A stretch of 64,000 nucleotides of DNA, taken from Azolla caroliniana. Taxonomy: Eukaryota > Polypodiophyta. The DNA lies in assembly GCA_043228905.1 (NCBI GenBank), contig JBHGNT010000015.1, forward strand, positions 9,052,001 to 9,116,000, read 5' to 3'. A model generated the notes under the pieces. It was not told the origin of the DNA, searched no databases, and saw only the letters and a program-made list of their open reading frames with translations. Both the position numbers and the translations under genes were made by a program. Below are positions 46,731 through 57,131 of this stretch, piece after piece (position 1 is the first letter of the stretch; the number at the start of each line of letters is the position of its first letter).

Positions 46731-47200
46731 GTTGACTTGGCCTATCCGTTTGTGCCATAAGTCGATATCCGACTCGACTTTTTGTCCTTTCGTGAACATT
46801 GCGGTGCCACCGTCACTAGAGTCGAGGATAAACATCCTCCCGTCTCTACGCTCTTGCACAATAACTCAGCCTTCTTCCTCGATGAAGCACCCGAGATGCG
46901 TGAACCAGACTTGCATCCCCCGGTCGACGATCAGCCCGACCGACACCAGATTCTTTGTGATTGTGGGGACATGTAACACGTTCATGTGTTTCCCTTTCTG
47001 CCCGACATGGCTTAGGGGAACTTCACCGACATTCACGATTGGATGCGGAGTGTCGTCTCCGATTGCGACTAGTCCTGGTTGCATCGGTTTCTCAAGGTAT
47101 GAGAATCACTCCTTGTGGCACGTCATGTGGTTTGATGCGCTGGAGTCGACGTACCACATCTCGTCCGACTTCGGGGTGGACTTCTTCATCGAGTTTGATT
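46731..47200 (-). pseudogene. Copia F protease and pre-integrase
   Basis: Minus strand: EMWYVDSSASNHMTCHKE at about 47170-47110 (triad DSS rather than DSG), then PHPIVNVGEVPLSHVGQKGK and VWFTHLGCFIEEEG (46866-47084), and DLWHKRIGQVNY near 46750. Same plan as D. Confidence 0.83.
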
Positions 47201-47550
47201 CGTGTCTCGTCACAAAGGCTGACCCTTTTCTGGCTTTTCTGAATCCTTCGGCGTAGTGCAATCGCTGCCGATTTCCTTTGTCAGTCTGTCCAGAACCTGA
47301 TCCGGACGGGGTTCTCTCCGAATCGGTGCACTTTTTACAGCACTCGCTCTCCCTGTGGCCTTTCTTGCCATAGTACCAGTATTCCGTGGCGGATTTCCCT
47401 TGCCGGTTCTCATCGCCTTGACTCCCCCTGTTTCCGAAGGGTTCAGAATTGTTGTCGGCTTCACGTTGGTGCCTTCTTCCTTGATCCCGTCGGCCGCCTC
47501 CATTGCGCACCGACTTGCCTCATCCATCACGACCACAGGGTCTATCTCCC
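47201..47550 (-). pseudogene. Copia F gag, C-terminal part
   Basis: Minus-strand frame 47106-47510: an Arg/Gly-rich region and a zinc knuckle reading EYWYYGKKGHRESECCKK, with the first two Cys replaced by Tyr. The element begins abruptly near 47550; the gag start and 5' LTR are missing and G protease follows. Confidence 0.83.
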
Positions 47551-48184
47551 TTCATTTGACTTTGTCGAAAACATCAACATAGTCTTGATATTTTTTGGGA
47601 ATTTGGATGTCTGAATTCCCTTGAGTAGCACTAGAAGGTGTCACTGATACTGCAAATAAGAAAAGGTCCTCCTTGCCTCCCACTTGGCACAATTGTTGCA
47701 ATGTGATGGCTGAAATTTGATGAAAAGCAGATGGTGCATTGATAGAACTATGTTCTTCAAGAGAATAATCCTAAGTTTGATCCTTGGCAATGATATTTTC
47801 TGCTGAAGAGCACCAAATTTCTCGCTTCCTCCAATTGATTCTAGGGTTATGTCGCTCGAACCATGGAAAACCAAGGAAAATTGGATGCTCAGGACTACGG
47901 ATTATGTGTATTGGCTCAGACTCTTCGAATATCTTCCCGGAACCTATGGGGCATCCATCAATCACTACTACTGAAACTGAACAAGGAAGTGTATGCAAGG
48001 ATATTTGGTGTTTCTGGGAGAAATCTCTATCCATGAAACAAGAATTGGCTCCAGTATCTAAGAGGGCTTGGACTTGAAGTTGACAACTCGGTGTCCTAAC
48101 TTGTACTTGGGTTGAGAAGACTCTACTAACATGCTTGGAAGAAATGGAACCCACACTAGGTTGTACATATCCAGGTTTGTCCAA
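47551..48184 (-). pseudogene. Chromovirus G protease
   Basis: Minus-strand frame 47771-48184 (138 codons): FSTQVQVRTPSCQLQVQ, then the active site ALLDTGANSCFMDRDF, then PIFLGFPWFERHNPRINWRK, the standard LG-PWL-HNP block. The DTG triad is intact. Below 47771 the linker ends ...DYVDVFDKVK, the sequence that normally leads to RT, and stops at the F junction. Confidence 0.88.
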
Positions 48185-48850
48185 CCAAATGGCTCCTATT
48201 ATGGCTGGACTTATTTGTTTGACTCCTCTTCTAATTGGCTTAGGACTTCAAACTTATGGGACAAGGGTGGATTATTCATAATATTAGATTCACTAACTAC
48301 TTCTAAAATGTTGAACTCATTTTTATTGTCATAGTGAATTTGATTTACTTGACATTTCGGCCTACGGGAGCAATGAATGGCGATATGTCCTAAACCTCCG
48401 CAATATAAGCACAGACGGTTTGATCAGCTTCATTGCTTCTCTTCGTCCGACAACGATCCTCGTCGTTGAGTCATATCGGTCTCCATGGGTGTAGGACTAT
48501 CCATTGGAACTGGACTACGTGTTTGCCTTGGAGTTGGAGCAGGGCTATATGTTTCCCCAGGGGATGATTGTGTGGTTACTGAGGCATAAGTTGGTGTGAA
48601 TCTTGCTCTTGTTATTTGTTGTTGTCACTCACATTGATGCTCAAAAAGGCAATTATCACACCGTATTGTTCAACTAATAGCTTTTGTAAGTGACCTTGGA
48701 TCTTCGGGGAAGGTAAGAAGTAAGTCTTTGACATCACTACGAAGGCCTGAATAGATTTGCTCCATTAGGGCTTGTTCATCCCAAAGAATTTCACTTGGGA
48801 TGCGACGGAAATTGACTGCATATGTTGAAGCTGGCTTATCACCTTGATGT
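48185..48850 (-). pseudogene. Chromovirus G gag, C-terminal part
   Basis: Minus strand: gag body near 48840-48640 (FRRIPSEILWDEQALMEQIYS-like), a Pro/Thr-rich stretch, and a zinc knuckle CLYCGGLGHIAIHC near 48410-48370. No frame longer than the small pieces survives, and stops are present. Confidence 0.78.
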
Positions 48851-49721
48851 TGTCGTGCCTTTCGGCGTCGGATCGTTGCGTGAGTCGGGTGGGAACTGCC
48901 GGGGTTTTGGACTAGGAGGAGGAAGAATTTTGAGACTAATTAGAATATAAATAAGTTGTAGGAAAGAGATATAGAAACCTCGTGAATCCCACGAGTTGTA
49001 TTAGATTAATCAATATTAAGATAATAATATGAATGTGGATAGAAAGAGAAGAATATAGAACCCTCGTGAATCCCACGGGTATAGTTTATTTCGTGAATCC
49101 CACGAATATAATTAATTGGTATTTTGTTTTAGAAATATATTCAATTTCCAAATATTTCACACCCCTTATTACATTGTGCTCCCTATCCTTATATAGTGAT
49201 AAGAGAGTCTTAGCACTCCATTCTTTTTCTGTAATTATCAACTTCATGCCTTTTCTATCAATAGACTATATGATTTATCTAACATGCTTTTTCTAACTTG
49301 ATGCATTTTTATCGACTATAGTGTTCATGCACGTTAGATGTGCATCTGTAGCTTTTTCTTTTATCATGCGTTTTCTTCTAACTAAAGTTTATCCTAGTGT
49401 GCACTTACCTTTCTATGTGGGACGTCTACTTTTTTAACACTAATGATATGTTAGTGTAATGGTAAAGCTTCACATTATGTACATGGAGGTACAAGGTTCG
49501 AATCTTACCCTATGAATGTAACAACATTTTTAATATTCTCTTCTATTCGCAAATATGTCTCTTCATCCGGTTCTCACCAGTTCTTATCGGGTCCTCCTTA
49601 CCGGGTCCTCTTCGTCCATTTCTCACCGAGTACTCTTCATCCGGTTCTGCCGGGTCTCCATGTCCCATCCGGAGGGACCAAAAATGCAATTTTCTCATAG
49701 TGTGCGATTTACACTACGACA
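48851..49721 (-). repeat. Gypsy C LTR plus short leader inside G gag
   Basis: Minus-strand LTR from 49721 (TGTCGTAGTGTAAATCGC) to about 48900, followed by about 50 bases of C leader (CGACGCCGAAAGGCACGACA). G gag resumes immediately after. It matches the plus-strand C LTR at 21831-22676, including sub-repeats and the tRNA-like part. There is no 5-bp duplication at the ends, so the rest of C was probably lost by deletion. Confidence 0.85.
49447..49515 (+). ncRNA. tRNA-like (SINE-like) segment in the C LTR, antisense
   Basis: TTAGTGTAATGGTAAAG resembles a tRNA D-arm and A box; GGTACAAGGTTCGAATCTTA resembles a T-arm with the B box GGTTCGAATC about 30 bases later. The same arrangement occurs on the minus strand at 22107-22185 in the other C LTR (B box decayed to GGTTTGAATT). 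It is not a functional tRNA: acceptor and anticodon stems are poor. Confidence 0.35.
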
Positions 49722-50248
49722 ACGTAATGTACAAATCTTGTTGATAGTTGTTCTCGCCCCATCAGTATCTCCGAAACAAGGCTTAAATTCTTTGATAAAT
49801 TCCTTGAAATTATACAGTAAAGGAGAATTTGTCTCTAGCAATGGAGCAAACCACGAAACGCTATGCCAGTCAATAAGGTGCCCACTAACCCGACACGTGA
49901 TGCATCTATCGGATAACGCATGGGATTCATTTGAATCACCAACCGTACTTGATTCAAGAAACCTTGGAAATGCTCCCTCGAACCATCAAATTTAGTTGGG
50001 AGGCTGATTTTGGGCTCCTTGATAAGTCCTTGACCTTTGACCCTTTGTTGTTGTAACACTACGATTGTCGACTCCAACCGTTGAACCCGTCACATGAACT
50101 CTTCTTTTTGTTGTTGCTTCTCTATAGTAACCTTTTGTAGATCCCCAAGTAGACGTTGATTCTCTACTTCAAGAGATGCGAACTTGGATTTAAGATTCTC
50201 CATTTCTACAACAAGGGTGAGATATTCTTCTGAGTTAATGGTGACCAT
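49722..50248 (-). pseudogene. Chromovirus G gag, N-terminal part
   Basis: Starts at ATG 50248 (minus): EYLTLVVEMENLKSKFASLE and a long heptad-like coiled-coil region. Then SLPTKFDGSREHFQGFLNQV, a typical Ty3/gypsy gag start, and PMRYPIDASRVGLVGTLLTG (49835-50077). A TGA at about 50093 and a TAG at about 49838 interrupt it. It continues below 48850 after the C LTR. Confidence 0.82.
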
Positions 50249-50312
50249 GGTTTCGTGATGGTTACAAAGTAAGATGAGAGAGAGACAGAGAGAGAGAGAA
50301 TTTGAATCAAAC

Positions 50313-50392
50313 TGTCAGAACCAAGAATAAAAGATAGAGTGATGGAAGCAGGACATAAGAGAACAAAATGCTAAGAGGAAAATGGGTGTATT
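50313..50392 (-). repeat. Remnant of the G 5' LTR
   Basis: 80 bases matching the U5 end of the G LTR (GGTTCTGACA end at 50313). The rest is cut off by copia J starting at 50393. The usual TGGTATCAGAGC primer site is not visible after it; a CT-rich leader (50300-50275) follows. Confidence 0.8.
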
Positions 50393-51151
50393 TGTTAGGA
50401 AACAGGTGTCTCCGGATGGTGAAGACCCGGTGAGAACCGGATGAAGAGTGCCCGGCTACGGAGAGCCAGATGGTGCAGACACGGATGAAGAGTTCCCGGC
50501 TACAGAGAGCCGGATGGTGCAGACCCGGTGAGAACCGGATGACGAGTACCCGGCTACAGAGAGCCAAATGGTGCAGACTCGGTGAGAACCGGATGAGGAG
50601 TACCCGGAAACGGAAGACCCGGTGAGAACTGGATGACGAGTACCCAGCAAGCGTCGGATGATGCAAGCCCGGTGAGGAGTGCTCACCGGATGAAGAGACA
50701 TATTTGTAAATATGTTTCTGAGAGTCCATCGTGGCTATATTTGTAAATAGCCAAAAAGTCATATTAGTATAAATATGACTTAGGGCAAACTTTAGAGTCG
50801 AGGGTTGTCATTCTTGTTGGTGTAAGATTAGAGCGCAACAATGTACAGAGAGAGAGAGAGAGAGAGAGAAAGAAACGAAGAGGTTGTTACCTCTGTTGTA
50901 ACCGCCGCCTGTGGCGAAGATCGTGAGCACGAGGTCGTTGCCTCCATGAGCTCACTGTTGTAATCTTTGTGATATAGTGATAGTTCACAGTCTATGGGCT
51001 GCCGTGGTTTTTCCCTTGTTTGGGTTTTCCACGTAAACATCCTGTGTTGTCTTCTCTCTATGGTGTCGTGCTTTCATTCTCGTTTTCTGTGTATTATTCT
51101 AGGCTCGGTTGTGGCCGAGCGTTGTGCAAAGGGAGCATGTAGTTCCTGTCA
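50393..51151 (+). repeat. 5' LTR of copia J
   Basis: About 759 bp, TGTTAGGAAACAGG...TTCCTGTCA. It contains four to five imperfect units of about 54 bp (50415-50698) built from ACCGGATGAnGAG, CCCGGTGAGAACC and CCCGGCTACAGAGAGCC, and a GA tract at 50849-50870. A stretch CCGGATGAAGAGACATATTT (50684 region) is also found in the gypsy C LTR. Confidence 0.9.
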
Positions 51152-51154
51152 AAG

Positions 51155-51166
51155 TGGTATCAGAGC
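51155..51166 (+). other. Primer binding site, initiator-Met tRNA (J)
   Basis: TGGTATCAGAGC, three bases after the LTR end. Confidence 0.95.
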
Positions 51167-51181
51167 GAAACGACACAGAAA

Positions 51182-52573
51182 ATGGACGATACTTTGGGAG
51201 GCATGTTCAAGCTCACCGGCTCCAACTATTTGGTGTGGAAGTTGAAGATGAGGGACATGCTCGTGGTTAAAGATCTTTGGTTGCCGGTTCAGTTTGGGGA
51301 CAAGAGACCGGACAAAATCGACGCCACGATATGGGAGGTGACGCACATGAAGACAACAACGTACATACGGTGCTTCATCGACATGAGCCTATACAACAAC
51401 TTCAATGAAGAGAGCAAGGCTCATGAGCTCTGGGAGAATATTAGCATTATGTTCCAAAACAAAAATGTTGTTAATCAGGTTTCGGTATTCTGGAAGCTAG
51501 TAAGACTCCGGTACCAAGATGGCTCCAGCATGGCGGAGCACATCAATGCATTCCAGGGGCTGATCCACCAAGCAACATCATTAGAAGTACCTCTCGGCGA
51601 TGAGGTACTAGCGCTAATCCTGCTCCGTTCCCTCCCGGATAGCTGGGAGACGTTGGTTGTCACTTTGGGCAACGCCGGGCCGGAAGGAAAACGGTTATCC
51701 CTAGCAAGAGTGAAGTCGAGCTTGCTAGATGAGGAGGCGCGTCGGAAAGATAAGGATACGAGCTCCGACTCGAAAGCGCTCCTTACCGAATCGGAACGTG
51801 GAAGACAAAGGAACCGGAGTTCCTAGAACCGGGAAAAGTCAGGGACGCGGTCAAAGTCAAGGGGGAGGCCTACTTGCTTCAATTGCGGCAAGCCGGGACA
51901 CTTCCAGAAGAACTGTCGGCATTTCCGGAAAGACAAGGAAGCCGACGGTACCGATTCGAAGCGAACACTGGAACGGAACGGTAAAGACCAGAGGGGAATG
52001 GACAGGAAGGGAACGACGGCAATCGCGGCAAGTGAAGAAGAGTTGTTGCTCATCACCGAGGAGAGTGAGCTAAACCTTGCCGGCGACGAGATGACCTGGG
52101 TGGTCAACTCCGGAGCGTCGTTCCACCTTACCCCGAACCGGAAATGCTTCTCATCCTACTCAGCCGGTGATCACGGCTGTGTCCGGATGGGGAATGAAGG
52201 TACATGCCGAATTGTCAGCATAGGAAACGTGTGGCTGACAACACCAACCGGATGCAAGATGCTGTTGAAGGATGTCCGACACGTTCTGGAGGTTCGTCTA
52301 AACCTGATATCAACCGGTCGGCTAGATGATGAAGGCTACACGGGTAGCATCCGGAACGGTGTTATGAAGTTCAACAAAGGGAGCCTAATTGTGGCTTGGG
52401 CCCGGAAAGTAAACACGTTGTACCTGATGAATGCCCAGTTATGTCCGGAGGAAATGACTGTGGCATCCGACACTGCCGGTAAGCTGTGGCACAAGAGGCT
52501 GTGTCACATGAGCGAGAAGGGGATGAAGAGGCTTGCAGAAGACAACCTCATTCCAGTGAAGAACGTGCACTGA
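51182..52573 (+). pseudogene. Copia J gag, protease and pre-integrase
   Basis: ATG 51182 opens a gag of UBN2 type (KLTGSNYLVWKLKMRDMLVV; EEVLALILLRSLPDSWETLV-like). TAG at 51824-51826 is the only break in this frame, which continues through the zinc knuckle CFNCGKPGHFQKNC (about 51870-51911), the protease block WVVNSGASFHLTPNRK (about 52098; triad NSG, Asp expected) and the pre-integrase block KLWHKRLCHMSEKGMKRLAE. A two-base loss near 52571 shifts the frame. Confidence 0.92.
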
Positions 52574-53590
52574 TTGTCTGGCCGGTAAGCAAAACCAGAC
52601 CTCTTTCCGACCAAGGCCACCGATGAGACGTAATGCACCACTGGAGTTGGTGCATACTGATGTGTGTCAAGTGGACACGAAGTCACATGCAGGATCACAG
52701 TACTTCGTGATGTTCATAGATGACCACAGCCATAAGCTGTGGGCCACACCGTTGAAGACGAAGGATCAGGTGCTATCCGTCTTCAAAGAGCTCCACGCGA
52801 GACTTGAATGAGAAACCGGCCGGAAGCTGAAGGCGGTTCGAGCAGATAACGGAGGTGAATATCGGGGGCAGTTCGAGGAGTACTGTCGCTCGAAAGGAAT
52901 CCGGCTCGAATTTACCGTGCCGAAGACGCCGGAGCTAAACGGGCTGGCCGAGAGGATGAACCGGACCATAATGGAGAGGGTCTGGAGTATGCTGGCGCAT
53001 GCAAAACTACCCAAGAAGTTTTGGGCTGAGGCACTGTTGACGGCGACATATGTGATAAACAGATCACCCTTCGTACCCTTGGACGGAGACACGCCACAGA
53101 GAGTCTGGACCGGTAAGGAAGTGTCCTACCGGCATCTGAAGGTGTTCGGGTGTCTTGCGTACGTGCATGTAGCTAAGGACCGGAGAGGAAAGTTAGATCC
53201 AAAGACTCGGCCATGCATATTCCTCTTTTACGGCAACGATGAGTTCGGCTACCGAGTGTGGGACCTGATCGACAAGAAGGTATTCCGGAGTCGAGATATT
53301 ATCTTCATGGAGGACAAGACGCTCGTCGACTGGGAGTCGGAGAAGAAGATAATGAGCTCCGAGTCGATCGGTAAGGATCGATTCTACGATGAGCAGTCCC
53401 AACCGGCAAGAGACCGGTTAGCACTCGAGGAACCGGCCGGTTACGGTGAGGATACCGAACCGGCAGAAGAAGAAGTAGAGGAAACTGAAACCGGAACCGG
53501 CCAAGACCCCGAATTGGATTCGGATGAAGAGCAAATGGATGAGCCGGTTACCAAAGCCCAAAGACGGAGGTATCCTCTCAGAGAGAGAAG
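52574..53590 (+). pseudogene. Copia J integrase
   Basis: Core blocks: LELVHTDVCQ near 52645, FIDDHSHKLWATPLKTKDQV, KAVRADNGGEY near 52835 and ELNGLAERMNRTIMERVWSM near 52930, so catalytic Asp, Asp and Glu are all present. TGA at 52809-52811 stands where Arg is expected. The C-terminal part HLKVFGCLAYVHVAKDRRGK and FRSRDIIFMEDKTLVDWE leads into an acidic linker. The frame runs into a poly-C tract at 53591. Confidence 0.92.
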
Positions 53591-53915
53591 CCCCCCCCCC
53601 CCCCCCCCCCCCCCCTTGATATTATCTTCATGGAGGACAAGACGCTCGTCGACTGGGAGTCAGAGAAGAAGATAATGAGCTCCGAGTCGATCGGTAAGGA
53701 TCGATTCTACGATGAGCAGTCCCAACCGGCAAGAGACCGGTTAGCACTCGAGGAACCGGCCGGTTACGGTGAGGATACCGAACCGGCAGAAGAAGAAGTA
53801 GAGGAAACTGAAACCGGAACCGGCCAAGACCCCGAATTGGATTCGGATGAAGAGCAAATGGATGAGCCGGTTACCAAAGCCCAAAGACGGAGGTATCCTC
53901 TCAGAGAGAGAAGCC
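53294..53915 (+). repeat. Tandem duplication of about 0.3 kb in copia J
   Basis: The segment around 53294-53594 (integrase-RT linker, starting near GATATTATCTTCATGGAGGA) is repeated at 53618-53915 with a spacing of 323 bases. One G/A difference was seen (GTCGGAG against GTCAGAG). The poly-C run lies at the junction. The second copy is in a different frame. Confidence 0.92.
53591..53615 (+). repeat. Poly-C run, 25 bases
   Basis: 25 consecutive C's, positioned exactly where the sequence AGAGAGAAGCCCC of the first duplicate would continue. The same site in the second copy has only four C's. Read in frame it would give poly-Pro, which I regard as meaningless. Confidence 0.95.
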
Positions 53916-55143
53916 CCACCGGATGCAGAGCATGTGCTGCTAACCGATGAGGGGGAGCCAGAAAGCTTCGTAGAGGCGAAGGATGACACCCACAGCCGCA
54001 AATGGTTAAGTGCCATGCAGGATGAGATGGATTCCCTGCATGAGAACCATATGTATGAATTGGTGGAGTTGCCGAGAGGAAAGCAGGCACTCCGAAATAA
54101 GTGGGTGTACAAGTTGAAACCGGGAGATGCCGGCAACCCCTCGAGATACAAAGCTAGGATCGTGGTGAAGGGGTTCCAGTAGAAGAAGGGCGTGGACTTC
54201 GACAAGATATTTGCCCCGATAGTAAAGATAACCTCCATCCGGATGGTGCTGAGTATAGCGGCAAGCATGGACCTCGAGGTAGAGTAGCTGGACGTGAAGA
54301 CGACATTCCTTCATGGTGACCTTGAAGAGGAGATCTACATGTAGCAACCGGAAGGATTCATGGAGAAAGGGAAGGAGCACCTGGTATGCCGGTTGAAGAA
54401 GAGCCTGTACGGACTGAAGCAGGCTCCTCAACAATGGTACCAGAAGTTCGACTCCTTCATGACCGATCAAGGGTACCACAAGACGCAGGCCGATCACTTC
54501 GTGTTTGTGAAGAAGTTCGAAGGAGGCGACTTCCTGATACTCCTTCTGTACGTGGACGACATGTTGATCGTCGGACGGGACCAAGTCAAAATACGGATGC
54601 TGAAGAAGGCTCTCAACCGGACCTTCTCAATGAAAGACTTGGGTCTAGCAAGACAGATGCTGGGGATGCATATCATCCGGAACCGGCCATCGAAGCAATT
54701 GTGGCTGTCACAGGAGAAGTACGTGACAAAGGTGCTTCAGCGGTTCAACATATTGGAAGCGAAACCGGTCGGATCGACACTCCCGGCAAACTGCAGATTA
54801 TCCAGTAAGCAAAGCCCGAAGACGAAAGTAGAGAAGGCTGATATGATGAAGGTTCCATATGCCTCTGCCGTCGGGAGCTTAATGTACGCAATGGTGTGTA
54901 CTCGACCAGATATAGGATACGCAGTCGGAGTGGTGAGCCGGTTCATGAGCAATCCCGACAAGGAGCACAGGAACGTGGTCAAGTGGATACTCCAGCACTT
55001 GAAGGGCACTTCGAACATTTGTCTTCGATTCGGCTCCGGTAGACCTCAACTTGACGGTTTTACCGATTTAGACATGTCGGCTGATGTGGATACCAACCGG
55101 TGTACATCCGGGTATTGTTACCGGCCGGCAAAGGAGTCCAGAG
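53916..55143 (+). pseudogene. Copia J RT and partial RNase H
   Basis: RT from about 53950: WLSAMQDEMDSLHENHMYEL, YKARIVVKGFQ, then TAGs at 54180-54182, 54285-54287 and 54342-54344, each at an expected Gln. From 54360 a 262-codon frame is open with [34 protein letters not shown] and YASAVGSLMYAMVCTRPDIG. RNase H begins (DGFTDLDMSADVDTNRCTSG) but ends near 55143, where a gypsy LTR starts; no 3' LTR of J was found. Confidence 0.92.
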
Positions 55144-55550
55144 TGTGAAACGGGGAGTTATTTAATTAGTAGGAATGGTTGTAAGTAAGCTATGAGTGTG
55201 GACGGACGGACGGACCGGAATCGGTATGCCGTTCCGGATCCGGACCGATCCTGAACAGGTGCGGATGGCACCGTTTTGTAATACAGACCGGAAACCTATT
55301 TAAAGGCCCGGATACAATGTAATGAACAACGGTTAATTAATAAAGCTTAGTGTTGTTATCTCTCTGTGTTAATTGCCGTTCTACATTCATTTTTATATCT
55401 TACGCGTGTGATTATTAAAGACGATCATGCTAAGTAACCTAATTAAGTCGGATTAATCGTCGAGTCTAATCCTGTTGCCGTAACACCCCTTTGGTGAAGT
55501 GTCTTCCGTAGACACCCTGTGTTAGGCCATTGTCCCTAAGAGTTAACACA
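55144..55550 (+). repeat. 5' LTR of gypsy K
   Basis: About 405 bp. The start (TGTGAAACGGGG at 55144, or two bases later) is inferred from the end of J coding sequence. The end ...AGTTAACACA is placed by the primer site. CCTATTTAAAGG near 55292 may be the TATA box, with AATAAAGC near 55338. Confidence 0.7.
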
Positions 55551-55555
55551 GTTTT

Positions 55556-55571
55556 TGGCGACCACGATCCC
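55556..55571 (+). other. Primer binding site, tRNA-Arg (K)
   Basis: TGGCGACCACGATCCC. As I recall it, the 3' end of a plant tRNA-Arg (ATCGTGGTCGCCA) is complementary to the first 13 bases. It lies five bases after the LTR end. Arg priming is known in plant Tat/Ogre-type gypsy elements. Confidence 0.75.
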
Positions 55572-55601
55572 TGTTTTTGTAGCGAACGACGGCACGGATG
55601 G

Positions 55602-57131
55602 ATGACTAGATCAACGCACGACCTGGTTACAGATCGAACTCGACGCCTTGCCGAAAGGCAAAGAAGACGTGAGGCTTTCCAGCAAGCGGTGCAGGAAATT
55701 AGAGCGGATAGCTCGTTTTTCAACGTAATCCGGAGAGTAGCGGAGGACTCCCTCTGGTTACAGCAAACATCGCACCGGGACGACGGCAACAGCCTAAGTA
55801 GACTCCGGGAAACCGAATCCCTTCTCCAGGCGTTGGCAAACGGAGAAGGCGAAGCAGAAGCCTTTTCAGCGTATGAATCAGACTCTGAAGGGGAATACAA
55901 CGTGCACACGAACTACCGTAGCAGCAACGAAACCCCGGGCGGACCGGAGGACGAAGGATCGGATACCCTACCGACACCGCAACCGGAAGTGCTAAGGCTG
56001 GAACCTCCGGAACCAGCAGAGGAAGAGTGACCTCCGACACCGGAAGTCGAAGAGGAGAGGCCTCCGTCACCAAAAGAAGAGGAAAGACCACCGACGCCGG
56101 AAACAAATCAGGAAAGACCACCGACGCCGGAGAAAATCCCGGAACGAGCATCAACACTACCAGCCTGCGCCCCGATACCGGATGACGACATGTCGTTCCA
56201 GTACTCCAAGTATAGAGATGATCCGGACGCGGAAGCTCATGTGCACACCTTTGAACAAACATGGGAAGCCAACCATGTGTCCCAGCGATTGACCCCGGAA
56301 GAAGAGGAATGCTCTAAGATAACGGAATTTGACTTCACATTGGAGGGACCGGTAGCAAGATGGCGCCGGACGCAGGACCCGTCTACCATCACCACCTTTG
56401 CAGATTTAAAAGCTAAATTCTTGCATTTTTTCCAAAAGGAGGTGGACCAGACCGTAATGGTGGGCTTATTTTATACCATCCGACAGGAGGCAGGGGAGAG
56501 CATTCCCCAGTTTGTCATCCGGTTTCAACGGATGCATAGTCAGCTTGCCCGCGCACCCCCGGAGGAGGAATTACGAACTATATTCCTAAATGCACTCCAG
56601 GAACCCCTACGCACGGTTTGCATGGTAATTGACTTCCACACAAGTACCATCAACCAGGTCATTGACCGGGTGCGAGAGATGGAAAAGACAAGCTCCTGGC
56701 TCACACTGGGAGCACTCCAACGGGCGTTACCGTCCGATGAAGACCTCCGGTTTCGGCAAGCAATACAGTGCACAACCTGCTTGAATTCCAGACACTTGGC
56801 ACTAGAATGCACTATGAGGACACAATGTGTAATCTGTCAATCCAAGGGCCATACGACGGATAGGTGCGAGTATAATCTATTGAACCGGCAAGCACCGCTC
56901 GTCCGACAAATAGAGCCACGCAGTAGCCGAGATGAAGAAGAGGAATGCTGGCGGCGAATGGACCGCGACCGACCGACACAGGATGTCCGGTATGGCGATC
57001 GACGGGAGAATGATGTCCGGTATGGTCATCGGCGGGATAACTATGACCGGCATGATAGATATGATCGGTACCAGGATTACAATAGACGATACAAACATTA
57101 CGACCGGGAGCACTCCCCCGGGTATCGTTAG
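55602..57131 (+). pseudogene. gag of gypsy K
   Basis: One frame of 510 codons from ATG 55602, with TGA at 56028-56030 where Arg fits the PPTPE repeat context. An acidic, Pro-rich N-terminal part (repeated ERPPTPE) precedes the gag core (FTLEGPVARWRRTQDPSTIT, FLHFFQKEVDQTVMVGLFYT). Two zinc knuckles follow: CTTCLNSRHLALEC (residues 390-403) and CVICQSKGHTTDRC (409-422). Then an Arg/Asp/Tyr-rich repeat (DVRYGDRRENDVRYGHRRDN). It ends at TAG 57129-57131, where Gln is expected, and the frame continues in phase beyond. Confidence 0.9.

Larger units (their letters stand above)
37655..50392 (-). mobile_element. Old chromovirus G holding a nest of later insertions
   Basis: In minus-strand order: partial 5' LTR (50392-50313), gag, zinc knuckle, protease, then foreign DNA (47550-40028), RNase H, integrase, chromodomain and 3' LTR. 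Protease ends at the short linker that normally precedes RT, and RNase H begins just after the foreign block. So the two halves look like one element whose RT was deleted. The one-element reading is inferred from order, orientation and matching LTR ends. Confidence 0.7.

Noticed and set aside
50307-50762. 151-codon and 81-codon minus-strand frames rich in Ser, His and Pro.
   Set aside because: They read antisense through the sub-repeats of the J LTR and have no counterpart in sense.
53591-53615. Poly-proline segment in the J polyprotein.
   Set aside because: Produced by a C homopolymer at a duplication joint that also shifts the frame.
50393-55550. The LTR at 55144-55550 as the 3' LTR of copia J.
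   Set aside because: It shares no sequence with the J 5' LTR and is followed by a tRNA-Arg primer site and gypsy gag.
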